From assembly GCF_013201725.1 (NCBI RefSeq), contig NZ_CP053835.1:1550001-1614000 (forward strand): DNA of 64,000 nt, written 5' to 3'. This stretch comes from Arcobacter defluvii (GTDB lineage Bacteria; Campylobacterota; Campylobacteria; Campylobacterales; Arcobacteraceae). The position numbers and the translations under genes were made by a program. Shown here one piece after another: positions 10,020 through 18,452 of the stretch. The notes beneath the pieces were generated by a model, which saw nothing but the letters and a program-made list of their open reading frames with translations, was not told where the DNA came from and did not search any database. How positions within the stretch are numbered: position 1 is the first letter of the stretch; the number at the start of each line of letters is the position of its first letter.

Positions 10020-11681
10020 ATGAAAAAACAACTTTTTAGCTTAACTGCTACTATATTATTAAATTTATCTATTAGTGCTAATGAAATTAGCACTACGGAT
10101 TTCTTACAAAAAGATTTTAAAGTTACTTTAGATTGGCTTGAACAAAAACCTAAATCTTATGCAAAAGATTTTTTTATTTTACAATATCTAAATCAAGACA
10201 ATTTATCTTTTGAAAATGCGAAAATTGCTTATGAAATGGGCAATGGAACAAATGCTACACTAAAAAAAGTTTTTAATGATAAATATAAAAAAACAGCTCC
10301 AATAGATTTAAAATGTTATAGAGCAACTATAGAAGAACTAAAAGATGAAGATTCAAAGTGTATAGCACTTGGTTTATCTTTGAAAGAAGCTTTACAATTA
10401 TCTAAAAAAGATTTAGAATTTTTTATTAATAAACTTGACCCTTATCCTACTTTAAAATATGATTTAAAAATTATCGCATCAGATGATATTTACACTAATT
10501 TAATAAATAGTGATATAAAAAGATTTTCAAGATTCTTTTTTGACTTAGGTAGTAATTTTAGAATAAAAGTTTTAAATAAAAAGTTACCTCCTGAGTTAAT
10601 AAATAAATTATCTAAAGAAAAAGATTTTGAAAGATTTTTAAGATATGTTGTTTATGATAAAAATCTTAATAATCTTCAAAAATCACTTTTTATTTTAAAA
10701 GATGATAAGAGTTTGACATCAAGTACAAATTTTTTACTTGGAATTAATGCAGTAAACAATAATGATGCAAAAATTGCATATAACTTCTTTTTTAATTCAT
10801 TTAATAAAGCATACTTAAGAATTGATAAAGACAAAGCTTTATTCTGGTTATATTTAGTAACACAAAACAACTCTTTTTTACAAGAATTATCAAAAAGTTG
10901 GGATAATAATATTTATACTTTATACGCAAAAGAATTATTAGATATAAAACCAGATAACTTAATCTATACTGTTGATTTAAAAAATACAAAAAGTTCTTTT
11001 GATATTTATGATGCTTTTAAATGGATGGAAGTAGTTGAAGATACTAAAAAAAATTTAGATGATACTAAACTACAAAAATATTATGATATTTTCACAGATG
11101 AAGATACCCTCCCCCATTTAACTTTTGTTTTAGAAAGATATAATAAATATAAAACTCAATATTATATAACTCCATTTAGAAATATTATAAAAAATTATGA
11201 TGTATATAAACAAGTTATGATTTATTCAATAGCAAGACAAGAGAGCCATTTCATTCCATCTTCTATATCTTTTTCTTCAGCTCAAGGAGTAATGCAGATT
11301 ATGCCTTTTTTATCACTTGATATTTCAAAAAAATTAAATGAAAATTATAATATCTATGAACAATTTATTCCAAATAAAAATATTCAATATGGAAGCTTTC
11401 ATTTAGATACTTTAATGAAACAATTTGACAATAATCCTTTATTTATTGCTTATGCTTATAATGGTGGAGCTGGTTATACAAGAAGCCAATTAAAAAAAGG
11501 ACTTTTTAAAGAAAAAGGCAAATTTGAGCCATTTTTAAGTATGGAAATGATTTCATTTAATGAGACAAGAGAATATGGAAAAAAAGTTTTAGCTAATTAT
11601 TATATTTATAATAATTATTTAAATAGTGAAAATAAAATTTCACTATCTACTATTTTTGAAAGTCTAGTATCCCCTTACTAG
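10020..11681 (+). CDS. slt: Soluble lytic murein transglycosylase
   Basis: Cleaves peptidoglycan glycan strands with formation of 1,6-anhydromuramic acid. Signal peptide at residues 1-20 (ending SISANE); a long alpha-helical region without sharp motifs follows; the C-terminal SLT domain starts near residue 395 with IARQESHFIPSSISFSSAQGVMQIMP, in which the Glu of RQES (about 409) is the catalytic acid, then IAYAYNGGAGYTRSQL and NETREYGKKVLANYYIY. 553 residues, like other periplasmic Slt enzymes. Its 3' end overlaps the opposing lipoprotein gene by 32 bases. Confidence 0.9.
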   Translation: MKKQLFSLTATILLNLSISANEISTTDFLQKDFKVTLDWLEQKPKSYAKDFFILQYLNQDNLSFENAKIAYEMGNGTNATLKKVFNDKYKKTAPIDLKCYRATIEELKDEDSKCIALGLSLKEALQLSKKDLEFFINKLDPYPTLKYDLKIIASDDIYTNLINSDIKRFSRFFFDLGSNFRIKVLNKKLPPELINKLSKEKDFERFLRYVVYDKNLNNLQKSLFILKDDKSLTSSTNFLLGINAVNNNDAKIAYNFFFNSFNKAYLRIDKDKALFWLYLVTQNNSFLQELSKSWDNNIYTLYAKELLDIKPDNLIYTVDLKNTKSSFDIYDAFKWMEVVEDTKKNLDDTKLQKYYDIFTDEDTLPHLTFVLERYNKYKTQYYITPFRNIIKNYDVYKQVMIYSIARQESHFIPSSISFSSAQGVMQIMPFLSLDISKKLNENYNIYEQFIPNKNIQYGSFHLDTLMKQFDNNPLFIAYAYNGGAGYTRSQLKKGLFKEKGKFEPFLSMEMISFNETREYGKKVLANYYIYNNYLNSENKISLSTIFESLVSPY

Positions 11682-12129
11682 ATTTTTCATTAGTCAATAC
11701 CAATTTTAAATTATTTCCATCTATTAAATCAAATTTTACTAAATAATAATTACCCCAATTGTTTTTTAGCATTAAATCTTTAAAGTTTTCATTTTCTTTT
11801 TCAACTTTCTCTATAAAAATAGGTTCTTTACCATTTAATAAAAATTTATAACTATTATCTTTTATACTTTGTGTTTCAGCATTTGAAAAATATGTAAATA
11901 CTAAAAATATTTCATTTTTTGTATCAGATAGTTTTTTATCAACTTTATTTAAATAAGTTGCCATAAAAATAACAGATACTTCTTCATCTTTTAATAAATC
12001 AGTTTTTTTTGTAAACTGAACTCCTCTTGTTTCTATATCTTTTTTTTCAAAATATCTAAATGCACTATTTTTAGGACCACATGAAATAAAAAAAAGTGAA
12101 ATAAATAAAAGAAATAACATCTTATACAT
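11650..12129 (-). CDS. Putative lipoprotein, unknown function
   Basis: A 159-residue protein with a short lipoprotein signal (MYKMLFLLFISLFFIS, then Cys17), giving an FISC lipobox and a GP start of the mature chain. The rest is a beta-rich, charged domain (for example VSVIFMATYLNKVD and YYLVKFDLIDGNNLKLVLTNE) that I do not recognise. It converges on slt and overlaps its end. Likely an anchored periplasmic or outer-membrane lipoprotein. Confidence 0.7.
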   Translation of the reverse strand: MYKMLFLLFISLFFISCGPKNSAFRYFEKKDIETRGVQFTKKTDLLKDEEVSVIFMATYLNKVDKKLSDTKNEIFLVFTYFSNAETQSIKDNSYKFLLNGKEPIFIEKVEKENENFKDLMLKNNWGNYYLVKFDLIDGNNLKLVLTNEKSSKGILDFQK

Positions 12130-12271
12130 AACTTCTCCAAACTTTAATTGTTCACATTTTACTGTAGAAAGGCTTTAAAAAATATTTTTATTATTTTAAA
12201 GAAAAAATTTAATAAAAAATGTTATCATAAACATAAATAATAATTTTAAGTATAAAATAAAAGAATTGAAA

Positions 12272-12658
12272 ATGAATAAAATTATAAATAAAAAAATTAA
12301 GTTAAATGGCAAGTTAAGAAGCAGTTTAAGAAAAAAATCTCCCGAAGTTACTTATTCAAATATAATAAATTCTGGATATATAGAAGTAAAAGAAAAATAT
12401 AAACCCAAAATTTTATTTATTCAAATTATTTTAAATTCTTTATTATTAGCTGTTGCATTATATTTTGAAATATTATTATTTATTATTATTTTCGCGTTAA
12501 ATTATATAATCATTTGGTTATATTCATTTATTTCTATAATGAAAGATACATTTAAAAAAAGAAGCAACAAATTATTTTGGATAACGCTCTTGTTATTTGT
12601 ACCTTTTAGTGCTTTTGTTTATCCTGATTTTAAAAAAGTACAAATTGTTAAAGAGTAA
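12272..12658 (+). CDS. Small membrane protein, unknown
   Basis: About 128 residues. A basic N-terminal segment of some 50 residues is followed by a long hydrophobic stretch (ILFIQIILNSLLLAVALYFE then IIIFALNYIIIWLYSFISIM) and a third helix (LFWITLLLFVPFSAFVYPDF). No family recognised. The start is uncertain: an in-frame TTG lies at 12266, and no strong ribosome site is present for either codon. It stands alone between the lipoprotein gene and mobB. Confidence 0.55.
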   Translation: MNKIINKKIKLNGKLRSSLRKKSPEVTYSNIINSGYIEVKEKYKPKILFIQIILNSLLLAVALYFEILLFIIIFALNYIIIWLYSFISIMKDTFKKRSNKLFWITLLLFVPFSAFVYPDFKKVQIVKE

Positions 12659-12698
12659 CTAAATTTAATTTAACAATCATTTAGATAAAATCCGACTT

Positions 12699-13196
12699 AT
12701 GAATAAAAAAAGATTAGTAGTAGCCTTTTCAGGACCATCAAATAGTGGTAAAACAACAGCCATTGTAAAAGTTGCAAGTATCCTTCAAGATCAGGGTTTT
12801 AAAGTATGTATTGTAAAACACGATCCAAAAGATAAAGCAATGTTTGATAGAGAAGGAAAAGATTCCTTTAAATTTTCTCAAACAGGTGCTGATGTTGCTG
12901 TTATTAGTCCAAATAAAACAACTTTATTTAAAAAATCTACATCTACAATTGATGAATTAATAGAACTTTTTGAAGATTTTGATTATTTATTAGTTGAAGG
13001 ATTAAAAACTTTAGAACTTCCTAGAATTTCAATTTTTAGAGATAGATTAGATGAGAGTTATTTTAATGTTACTGATGCAATTGCATGTGATGAAACTATT
13101 GATGAAAATGATATTCCAAACAATATTGAAAAATTAGATTTAAATAATCCAGAAGATTTAATCTCTTGGATAAATAAAAATGCAAAAAGAGTGTAA
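12699..13196 (+). CDS. mobB: Molybdopterin-guanine dinucleotide biosynthesis protein MobB
   Basis: P-loop GTPase-like helper of molybdenum cofactor synthesis. The N-terminal [17 protein letters not shown] (10-26) is the Walker A region; [10 protein letters not shown] and [18 protein letters not shown] (Walker B region with the family EG motif) follow. 165 residues, normal for MobB alone. It stands directly upstream of fbp with a 2-base gap; the pairing looks like simple operon packing. Confidence 0.85.
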   Translation: MNKKRLVVAFSGPSNSGKTTAIVKVASILQDQGFKVCIVKHDPKDKAMFDREGKDSFKFSQTGADVAVISPNKTTLFKKSTSTIDELIELFEDFDYLLVEGLKTLELPRISIFRDRLDESYFNVTDAIACDETIDENDIPNNIEKLDLNNPEDLISWINKNAKRV

Positions 13197-13198
13197 AA

Positions 13199-14041
13199 AT
13201 GCAAGAAATAATTAAAGCAATTGAAGAATCAGCTATAAAAATAAAATATTTAATTGAAACTGGTGATACAGGGAAAAGTGAATCTGAAAATTCAACTGGT
13301 GATACTCAATTAAAACTTGATATTGAAAGTGATGAGATTATTGAAGATATTTTCAAAAAAATTCCAAGTATTAAAGCAATAGTTAGTGAAGAGCAAGAAG
13401 CAATAGTTAATTTACATGAAAATGGTAAGTATTTAATTGCTTATGATCCACTTGATGGTTCATCTTTAGTTGACGTAAATCTTTCAGTTGGTTCAATTTT
13501 TGGTATTTATGAAAATGAATTTAATGCAAAAAATATAGTTGCTTCTGTTTATGTTGTATTTGGTCCAAGAGTTGAAATGGTTGTAACTACAACTGATGTA
13601 AAAATGTATAGACTATTAAATGGTGAATTTAAATTTATTCAAAATATTAAACTAAATGAAAAAGGTAAATTAAATGCTCCTGGATCTACTCAAAACTGTT
13701 GGGCACCATTTCATAAACAATTAATTGATGATATTTTCAATGATGGTTATAGATTAAGATATTCTGGGGGTATGGTTCCAGATCTTCATCAAATATTACT
13801 AAAAGGTGGAGGATTATTCTCATATCCAGGAACAAGTGATAGACCCAAAGGGAAATTAAGACAATTATTTGAAGTTTTCCCATTTGCATTAGCTTATGAA
13901 AAAGCTGGTGGGCAAGCTGTAGATGGATTTAAAAGAGTTTTAGAAGTGCAAACTTCACATATTCATGACACAACTCCATGTTTTTTTGGTTCAAATACTG
14001 AAATAAAAAGAGTTTTAGAAGTTTATAGTAAAAATGTCTGA
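13199..14041 (+). CDS. fbp: Fructose-1,6-bisphosphatase class I
   Basis: Hydrolyses fructose 1,6-bisphosphate in gluconeogenesis. Metal-binding motif [14 protein letters not shown] begins near residue 81, with the upstream GDTQLKLD segment (34-41) and a SEEQE acidic pair at 63-67. C-terminal [14 protein letters not shown] and [21 protein letters not shown] are also family features. 280 residues, on the short side but complete. It overlaps the next gene by 8 bases. With pckA at 21.6 kb it fits an organism living on organic acids. Confidence 0.92.
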   Translation: MQEIIKAIEESAIKIKYLIETGDTGKSESENSTGDTQLKLDIESDEIIEDIFKKIPSIKAIVSEEQEAIVNLHENGKYLIAYDPLDGSSLVDVNLSVGSIFGIYENEFNAKNIVASVYVVFGPRVEMVVTTTDVKMYRLLNGEFKFIQNIKLNEKGKLNAPGSTQNCWAPFHKQLIDDIFNDGYRLRYSGGMVPDLHQILLKGGGLFSYPGTSDRPKGKLRQLFEVFPFALAYEKAGGQAVDGFKRVLEVQTSHIHDTTPCFFGSNTEIKRVLEVYSKNV

Positions 14042-14240
14042 TCACGAAGAAATTATAATTGACGAATGGGATTTAAAACTAGATAAAATGCTAGTTGAAT
14101 TAAAAAATTGTCAAGAATCAAATAGTTTAAAATCTTGTACTCCTTGTAGTCAATTTTTTGAATGTGAATTAAGAAAAAGATATGTTATTGCTGTTTATGA
14201 ATCGATGAATAAAGGTTCTGGCGGTGGATTTGAATTTTAA
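14034..14240 (+). CDS. Small cysteine-rich conserved protein
   Basis: 68 residues, acidic N-terminal half, then [17 protein letters not shown] with CxxC and further cysteines, and a GSGGGFEF tail. The cysteine spacing (C-x9-CxxC-x5-C) suggests a small metal site. Overlaps the end of fbp by 8 bases and precedes metG by 14, so it is translated from the same message. Function unknown. Confidence 0.65.
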   Translation: MSDHEEIIIDEWDLKLDKMLVELKNCQESNSLKSCTPCSQFFECELRKRYVIAVYESMNKGSGGGFEF

Positions 14241-14254
14241 AAAAAGAGGTAAGA

Positions 14255-16213
14255 ATGCAAGAATCTTGTAAAAATGTTTATATAACAACACCAATTTATT
14301 ATGTAAATGATGTAGCGCACATTGGTCATGCATATACGACAATTATCGCTGATATGTTAGCTAGATATTCAAGACTTATGGGTAATGAGACATTTTTTCT
14401 AACAGGAACTGATGAACATGGTCAAAAAATAGCACAAAGTGCAGAAGCTAGAGGTAAAACTCCAAAAGAGTATGCAGATGAAATATCTGGTAAATTTAAA
14501 ACATTATGGGATGATTTTGATATAACATATGATAAATTTATTAGAACAACAGATCTTGAACATAAAGCTGGTGTTCAAAAAGCATTTGAAACAATGTTTA
14601 ATAAAGGGGATATTTACAAAGGTGAATATGAAGGTTTTTACTGTGTATCTTGTGAGACATTTTTTACTGAAAAACAATTAGTAGATGAGCAATTCTGTCC
14701 TGATTGTGGAAGACCAACTTCAATAGTAAAAGAAGAGAGTTATTTCTTTAAATTATCAAAATATGAAGAAAAACTTCTTAAATGGTATGAAGAAAATGAA
14801 GATTGTATTTTACCTAGAAGCAAAAAAAATGAAATAGTAAACTTTGTAAAAGGTGGATTAAAAGATTTATCAATTTCAAGAACTTCTTTTGATTGGGGAG
14901 TAAAACTACCTGAATCAATGAATGAACCAAAACATGTTATGTATGTTTGGTTAGATGCATTAATGAACTATATCACAGCTTTAGGATATGGAACTGACAA
15001 TAAAAATATGGATTTCTGGCCTGCAAATGTTCAACTTGTAGGAAAAGATATTTTAAGATTCCATGCTATTTATTGGCCAGCATTTTTAATGTCTTTAGAA
15101 TTATCTCTTCCAAAACATATTGCAGCTCATGGTTGGTGGACAAGAGATGGTGAAAAAATGTCTAAATCAAAAGGTAATGTTGTAAATCCTAAAGAAGTAG
15201 CTGATGCTTATGGACTTGATGCGTTTAGATATTTTATGTTAAGAGAAGTTCCATTTGGGCAAGATGGAGATTTTTCACAAAAAGCATTAATAGATAGAAT
15301 TAACTCTGATTTAGGAAATGATTTAGGAAACTTATTAAATAGAATTTCTGGAATGAGTGGAAAATATTTTGATTATAAAGTTAGTTCAGTTGATGTTATA
15401 AAATTCCATGCAAAAGAACTTGAAGAAGTTCATTCTATTTTAGGAAGTGTTGAAAACTACTTATTTAATATGCAAATAAACAAATATCTTGAAGAAATTT
15501 GGAAAGTTTTAACAATTGCAAATAAAGCAATCAATGATTATGAACCTTGGAATTTAATGAAAGATGGAAAAACTGCTGAAGCTATGGCTTTAGTTGCACT
15601 AATCACAAACATTATGGCTAAAGTTGCCCTACTTTTAGATTCTGTAATGCCTGAAAAAATAAAATTAATTGCACAATCTTTAGGTATGAATATTAACACT
15701 GAAACTTTTAATAAACTAATAAAAAATCAAGAATTATTAGCTGATACAGTTATAACAAAAGTTGATCAACTATTCCCAAGAATTGAAGAAATTCTTTTAG
15801 AACAACCTCCTGTATCAGATGAAACAAAAGCTGAATGTGAAATAAAAAAAGTTGCAAAAGTTGAAGAAAAAAAAGAAGAAGATGATAATTTAATCACTAT
15901 AGACCAATTTTTTCAAACTACTTTAAAAATTGGAACAATTGTTGAGGCAGTTGAAGTTCCAAAATCTGCAAAACTTCTAAAATTACAAGTAGATTTAGGA
16001 GAAGGAAGAAATAGACAAATTCTTGCAGGTATTAAAGAATATTATAAAGCTGAAGAATTAGTAGGAACTCAAGCATGTGTTGTTGCAAACTTAAAACCTG
16101 CAAAACTTATGGGAATGATTAGTGAAGGTATGTTAATGGCTGCTAAAGATGAAAATGGTTTATCATTATTAAGACCAGAAGCTCCTAAAAAATCTGGAAC
16201 AAAAATTAGCTAG
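14255..16213 (+). CDS. metG: Methionyl-tRNA synthetase
   Basis: Class I synthetase with HIGH at residues 22-25 and KMSKS at about 301-305. A zinc knuckle CVSCETFFTEKQLVDEQFCPDCGRP lies near 129-150. After a Lys/Glu-rich linker, the C-terminal 100 residues form an EMAP-II/Arc1p-type tRNA-binding domain (TTLKIGTIVEAVEVPKSAKLLKLQVDLG ... LMGMISEGMLMAA). 652 residues, the dimeric long form. AGAGG precedes the ATG. The next gene starts at the last base of its stop. Confidence 0.95.
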   Translation: MQESCKNVYITTPIYYVNDVAHIGHAYTTIIADMLARYSRLMGNETFFLTGTDEHGQKIAQSAEARGKTPKEYADEISGKFKTLWDDFDITYDKFIRTTDLEHKAGVQKAFETMFNKGDIYKGEYEGFYCVSCETFFTEKQLVDEQFCPDCGRPTSIVKEESYFFKLSKYEEKLLKWYEENEDCILPRSKKNEIVNFVKGGLKDLSISRTSFDWGVKLPESMNEPKHVMYVWLDALMNYITALGYGTDNKNMDFWPANVQLVGKDILRFHAIYWPAFLMSLELSLPKHIAAHGWWTRDGEKMSKSKGNVVNPKEVADAYGLDAFRYFMLREVPFGQDGDFSQKALIDRINSDLGNDLGNLLNRISGMSGKYFDYKVSSVDVIKFHAKELEEVHSILGSVENYLFNMQINKYLEEIWKVLTIANKAINDYEPWNLMKDGKTAEAMALVALITNIMAKVALLLDSVMPEKIKLIAQSLGMNINTETFNKLIKNQELLADTVITKVDQLFPRIEEILLEQPPVSDETKAECEIKKVAKVEEKKEEDDNLITIDQFFQTTLKIGTIVEAVEVPKSAKLLKLQVDLGEGRNRQILAGIKEYYKAEELVGTQACVVANLKPAKLMGMISEGMLMAAKDENGLSLLRPEAPKKSGTKIS

Positions 16214-17211
16214 TGCAAATATCAGCTATTTTAGACATTGTTGATGGAAGTTTATTAAACTCTCCATCAATCTCTTTTATATATTCAATCAAAACAAACG
16301 TAAATAAAGTTAAAGAAGGTGATTTATTTATCACCAAAAATTTGAACGAAATTGAATTTGCTATAAAAAATGGTGCATTTGCCATAATTATTGAAGAATA
16401 TCATCCTATTTTAGATAATGAAATAGCATGGATAAAGGTAAAAAATATAGATTTAAGTATTATAAAATTAATTAGATTTAAACTTGCAGTTAAAAATTTG
16501 GAAGCTTATTCTTGTGAAAAAGCAACTTATGATTTGTTAAAAATTTATTCTAATAATTTTGGTGAAAATATAAAATTAGTTCCAAATAAATTGGAAAATT
16601 TTTTCAGATATATTGATGATATAGAAGATAATGATATCATAATTTCTTCAGATAAATTAATTTTAGATAAAATTTATCCAAATAATAACCATTTTGATGA
16701 AAATAAAACTTTAGATAAAATTGATAATCTGATTGAACACTCTTTATTTGAAACCTCTTTTTCTTATAAAAACATATATTTTTCGAGACTCAAAATTTCT
16801 AGTTTATATCTAAAAAATTTTATTAAAGTTTTTAATTTTTTTGAACAAAATATTGATTTTTCAAAATTAAAATCATTTTATCATATAAAACCTCTTTTTC
16901 TTGACAGAAATCTAAATTTAATAGAATTTGGGAAAAGTGATAAATTTATCATTTGTCAAAATGAAAAAGATTTATATAAAAATGAAATATTTTATTTAAA
17001 AGAAAAATATAAATATGCAAAAACTATTTTTATTTCAACTTTTAAATTAGATTTATTAAAAGATGAAGAACAAATTATTATAAATAATTTAGAAGAATTA
17101 AAACCTATATTAAGAGAAATAAAATTTAATGCAATTTATATAATAGGTTTTAATTATAAAGATATTTATGAATATCTTTTAAAATCTGAAAAGTTTTCAA
17201 CACTCTTTTAA
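16213..17211 (+). CDS. Orphan protein with Mur-ligase N-terminal-like domain
   Basis: 332 residues, beginning with GTG overlapping the metG stop. Residues 24-75 (YSIKTNVNKVKEGDLFI ... EFAIKNGAFAIIIEE) resemble the N-terminal substrate-binding domain of MurE/MurF, where DSR..GDLFiA and AI.nGA.avi recur. The following ATP-binding GTNGKT loop is absent and the remaining 250 residues do not show the ligase centre. Similar proteins have been annotated as peptidoglycan-synthesis related next to metG in this phylum, but no function is established. I infer a degenerate or repurposed Mur-like protein. Confidence 0.6.
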   Translation: MQISAILDIVDGSLLNSPSISFIYSIKTNVNKVKEGDLFITKNLNEIEFAIKNGAFAIIIEEYHPILDNEIAWIKVKNIDLSIIKLIRFKLAVKNLEAYSCEKATYDLLKIYSNNFGENIKLVPNKLENFFRYIDDIEDNDIIISSDKLILDKIYPNNNHFDENKTLDKIDNLIEHSLFETSFSYKNIYFSRLKISSLYLKNFIKVFNFFEQNIDFSKLKSFYHIKPLFLDRNLNLIEFGKSDKFIICQNEKDLYKNEIFYLKEKYKYAKTIFISTFKLDLLKDEEQIIINNLEELKPILREIKFNAIYIIGFNYKDIYEYLLKSEKFSTLF

Positions 17212-17215
17212 AAGA

Positions 17216-17872
17216 TTAATATACTAAACCAAAAGAACTGATAACTTTTCCTAAAATTTCTAAATCATTTTTATTTAAAATTTGAGAAGGATAATCTTTA
17301 TTGTCAGATATAATATCAAGCTTTCCATCAACTCGTCTTTGAATTCTTTTTACAAACAATCCATGAGTAGTCGTAAAAGCATATATTCCATCTCTTGAAA
17401 CATCTTTTTTTGTTTTATCAATAAATATAATATTATCACTATTTAATGTTGGTTCCATTGAATCCCCTACTACATTTATGGCATCAACATTTTTAAGATT
17501 TTCTTTCCCTCCTAACATATTTACAAAATATGTAGGTAATTCCAATGATTCATAATTATCTTCTGCTTCGTAAGCTCCACCTCCTGCACTAACAGCAACA
17601 GCTGGATAATATTTAATCCAATATTTATCAGTTGTATCAACCAATGAACCAGGATTTTGATTATATAAAAGCCAATTAATTGAGATTTTCTTTTTAGCAC
17701 AAAAATTTAAAATATTTGAAAACGGTATCTTCCCTCTATTTTTCATAGTTGCGAAATTTGCTTGGCTTAAGTCAAGAGATTCTGCCACATCTTTGTCAAA
17801 CACTTTTCCATTTTTACCATCTGCACTGATAATATCTTTTAATTTTTCAATAATTTCATCTACTATCAACAT
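17216..17872 (-). CDS. LexA/CI-type self-cleaving transcriptional repressor (S24)
   Basis: 218 residues: an N-terminal helix-turn-helix of phage CI type (about 24-60, VAESLDLSQANFATMKNRGKIP) and a C-terminal S24 peptidase domain. The catalytic Ser is in GDSMEPTL (Ser138) and the Lys in FVKRIQRR (Lys175); an Ala-Gly bond at 96-97 in VSAGGGAYE is a plausible self-cleavage site. AAGGAG precedes the ATG. It is divergent from a 31-residue basic ORF, with a palindrome between them, as in cI/cro switches. No other phage genes adjoin it, so it is either a chromosomal SOS-like regulator or a relic of a prophage. Confidence 0.82.
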   Translation of the reverse strand: MLIVDEIIEKLKDIISADGKNGKVFDKDVAESLDLSQANFATMKNRGKIPFSNILNFCAKKKISINWLLYNQNPGSLVDTTDKYWIKYYPAVAVSAGGGAYEAEDNYESLELPTYFVNMLGGKENLKNVDAINVVGDSMEPTLNSDNIIFIDKTKKDVSRDGIYAFTTTHGLFVKRIQRRVDGKLDIISDNKDYPSQILNKNDLEILGKVISSFGLVY

Positions 17873-17915
17873 TAATAACTCCTTTTAACTATATATTTCA
17901 AATTATATTACAAAA

Positions 17916-17929
17916 TGAAATATTTTTCA
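17916..17929. promoter_or_regulatory. Candidate operator between divergent regulator genes
   Basis: TGAAATATTTTTCA, an inverted repeat with one mismatch, lies about 45 bases upstream of the S24 repressor start and 55 bases upstream of the small divergent ORF. A second, wider ATTTCA ... TGAAAT pair surrounds it on the left (17895-17921). Position and symmetry suit autoregulation by the repressor; binding is inferred. Confidence 0.4.
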
Positions 17930-17984
17930 AGTATTTTTTTATTTTAATATAAAATTTGCAATATTTAATTAATAAGGATAAATT

Positions 17985-18080
17985 ATGGCAAGAAAAATAA
18001 GTAAAACTAAGAATAATGTTATAAAAATTCTAAAAAAGATTGATACTTTAATATATGAATTTGGTGAAAAAATTTTATAA
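17985..18080 (+). CDS. 31-residue basic peptide, divergent from S24 repressor
   Basis: ATG at 17985 with AAGGA at 17974-17978 opens a 31-codon frame: MARKISKTKNNVIKILKKID, then TLIYEFGEKIL. Strongly basic N-terminal half and a predicted single amphipathic helix. The good ribosome site, the divergent position and the length make a real short gene plausible, in the place a Cro-like partner would take, though it is too short for a helix-turn-helix fold of its own. Confidence 0.45.
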   Translation: MARKISKTKNNVIKILKKIDTLIYEFGEKIL

Positions 18081-18201
18081 ATATAAAAATAAAATAAAAT
18101 TTACAAATTTAATAAAAATCTATTAAAAATCTAAATATTACTAAAGCAACTTTTATATATTATTACGTTGATATTAACAAGTGGTAACCATGGAGAGTAA
18201 T

Positions 18202-18447
18202 ATGGAAGTAAACTTAATCGCAGAATCAGTAAAGTTTATGTTTTTAGGGATGGGAGTAGTATTTGCATTCCTAATAATCATGATATTAGTACTAAAAGCA
18301 CAAGGGATAATATTAACAAGATTTTTTCCACAAGAAGAGAAGAAAGTTGTAAATACAACACCAATAAAAAATAGTACAAATACAGAGACTGCAAAAATAG
18401 CTGCAATAGTAGCAGCTGTACAACATCATAAAAATCTAAAGGGTTAA
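18202..18447 (+). CDS. oadG: Sodium pump decarboxylase gamma subunit (OadG family)
   Basis: 81 residues from the ATG at 18202: one transmembrane helix (VKFMFLGMGVVFAFLIIMILVLKAQG) and a polar tail ending in a short Ala-rich helix (AKIAAIVAAVQHH), as in OadG, which holds the decarboxylase complex together at the membrane. I chose 18202 over the GTG at 18181 because GGAGAG lies at 18192-18197. First gene of oadGAB. Confidence 0.82.
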   Translation: MEVNLIAESVKFMFLGMGVVFAFLIIMILVLKAQGIILTRFFPQEEKKVVNTTPIKNSTNTETAKIAAIVAAVQHHKNLKG

Positions 18448-18452
18448 AATAT

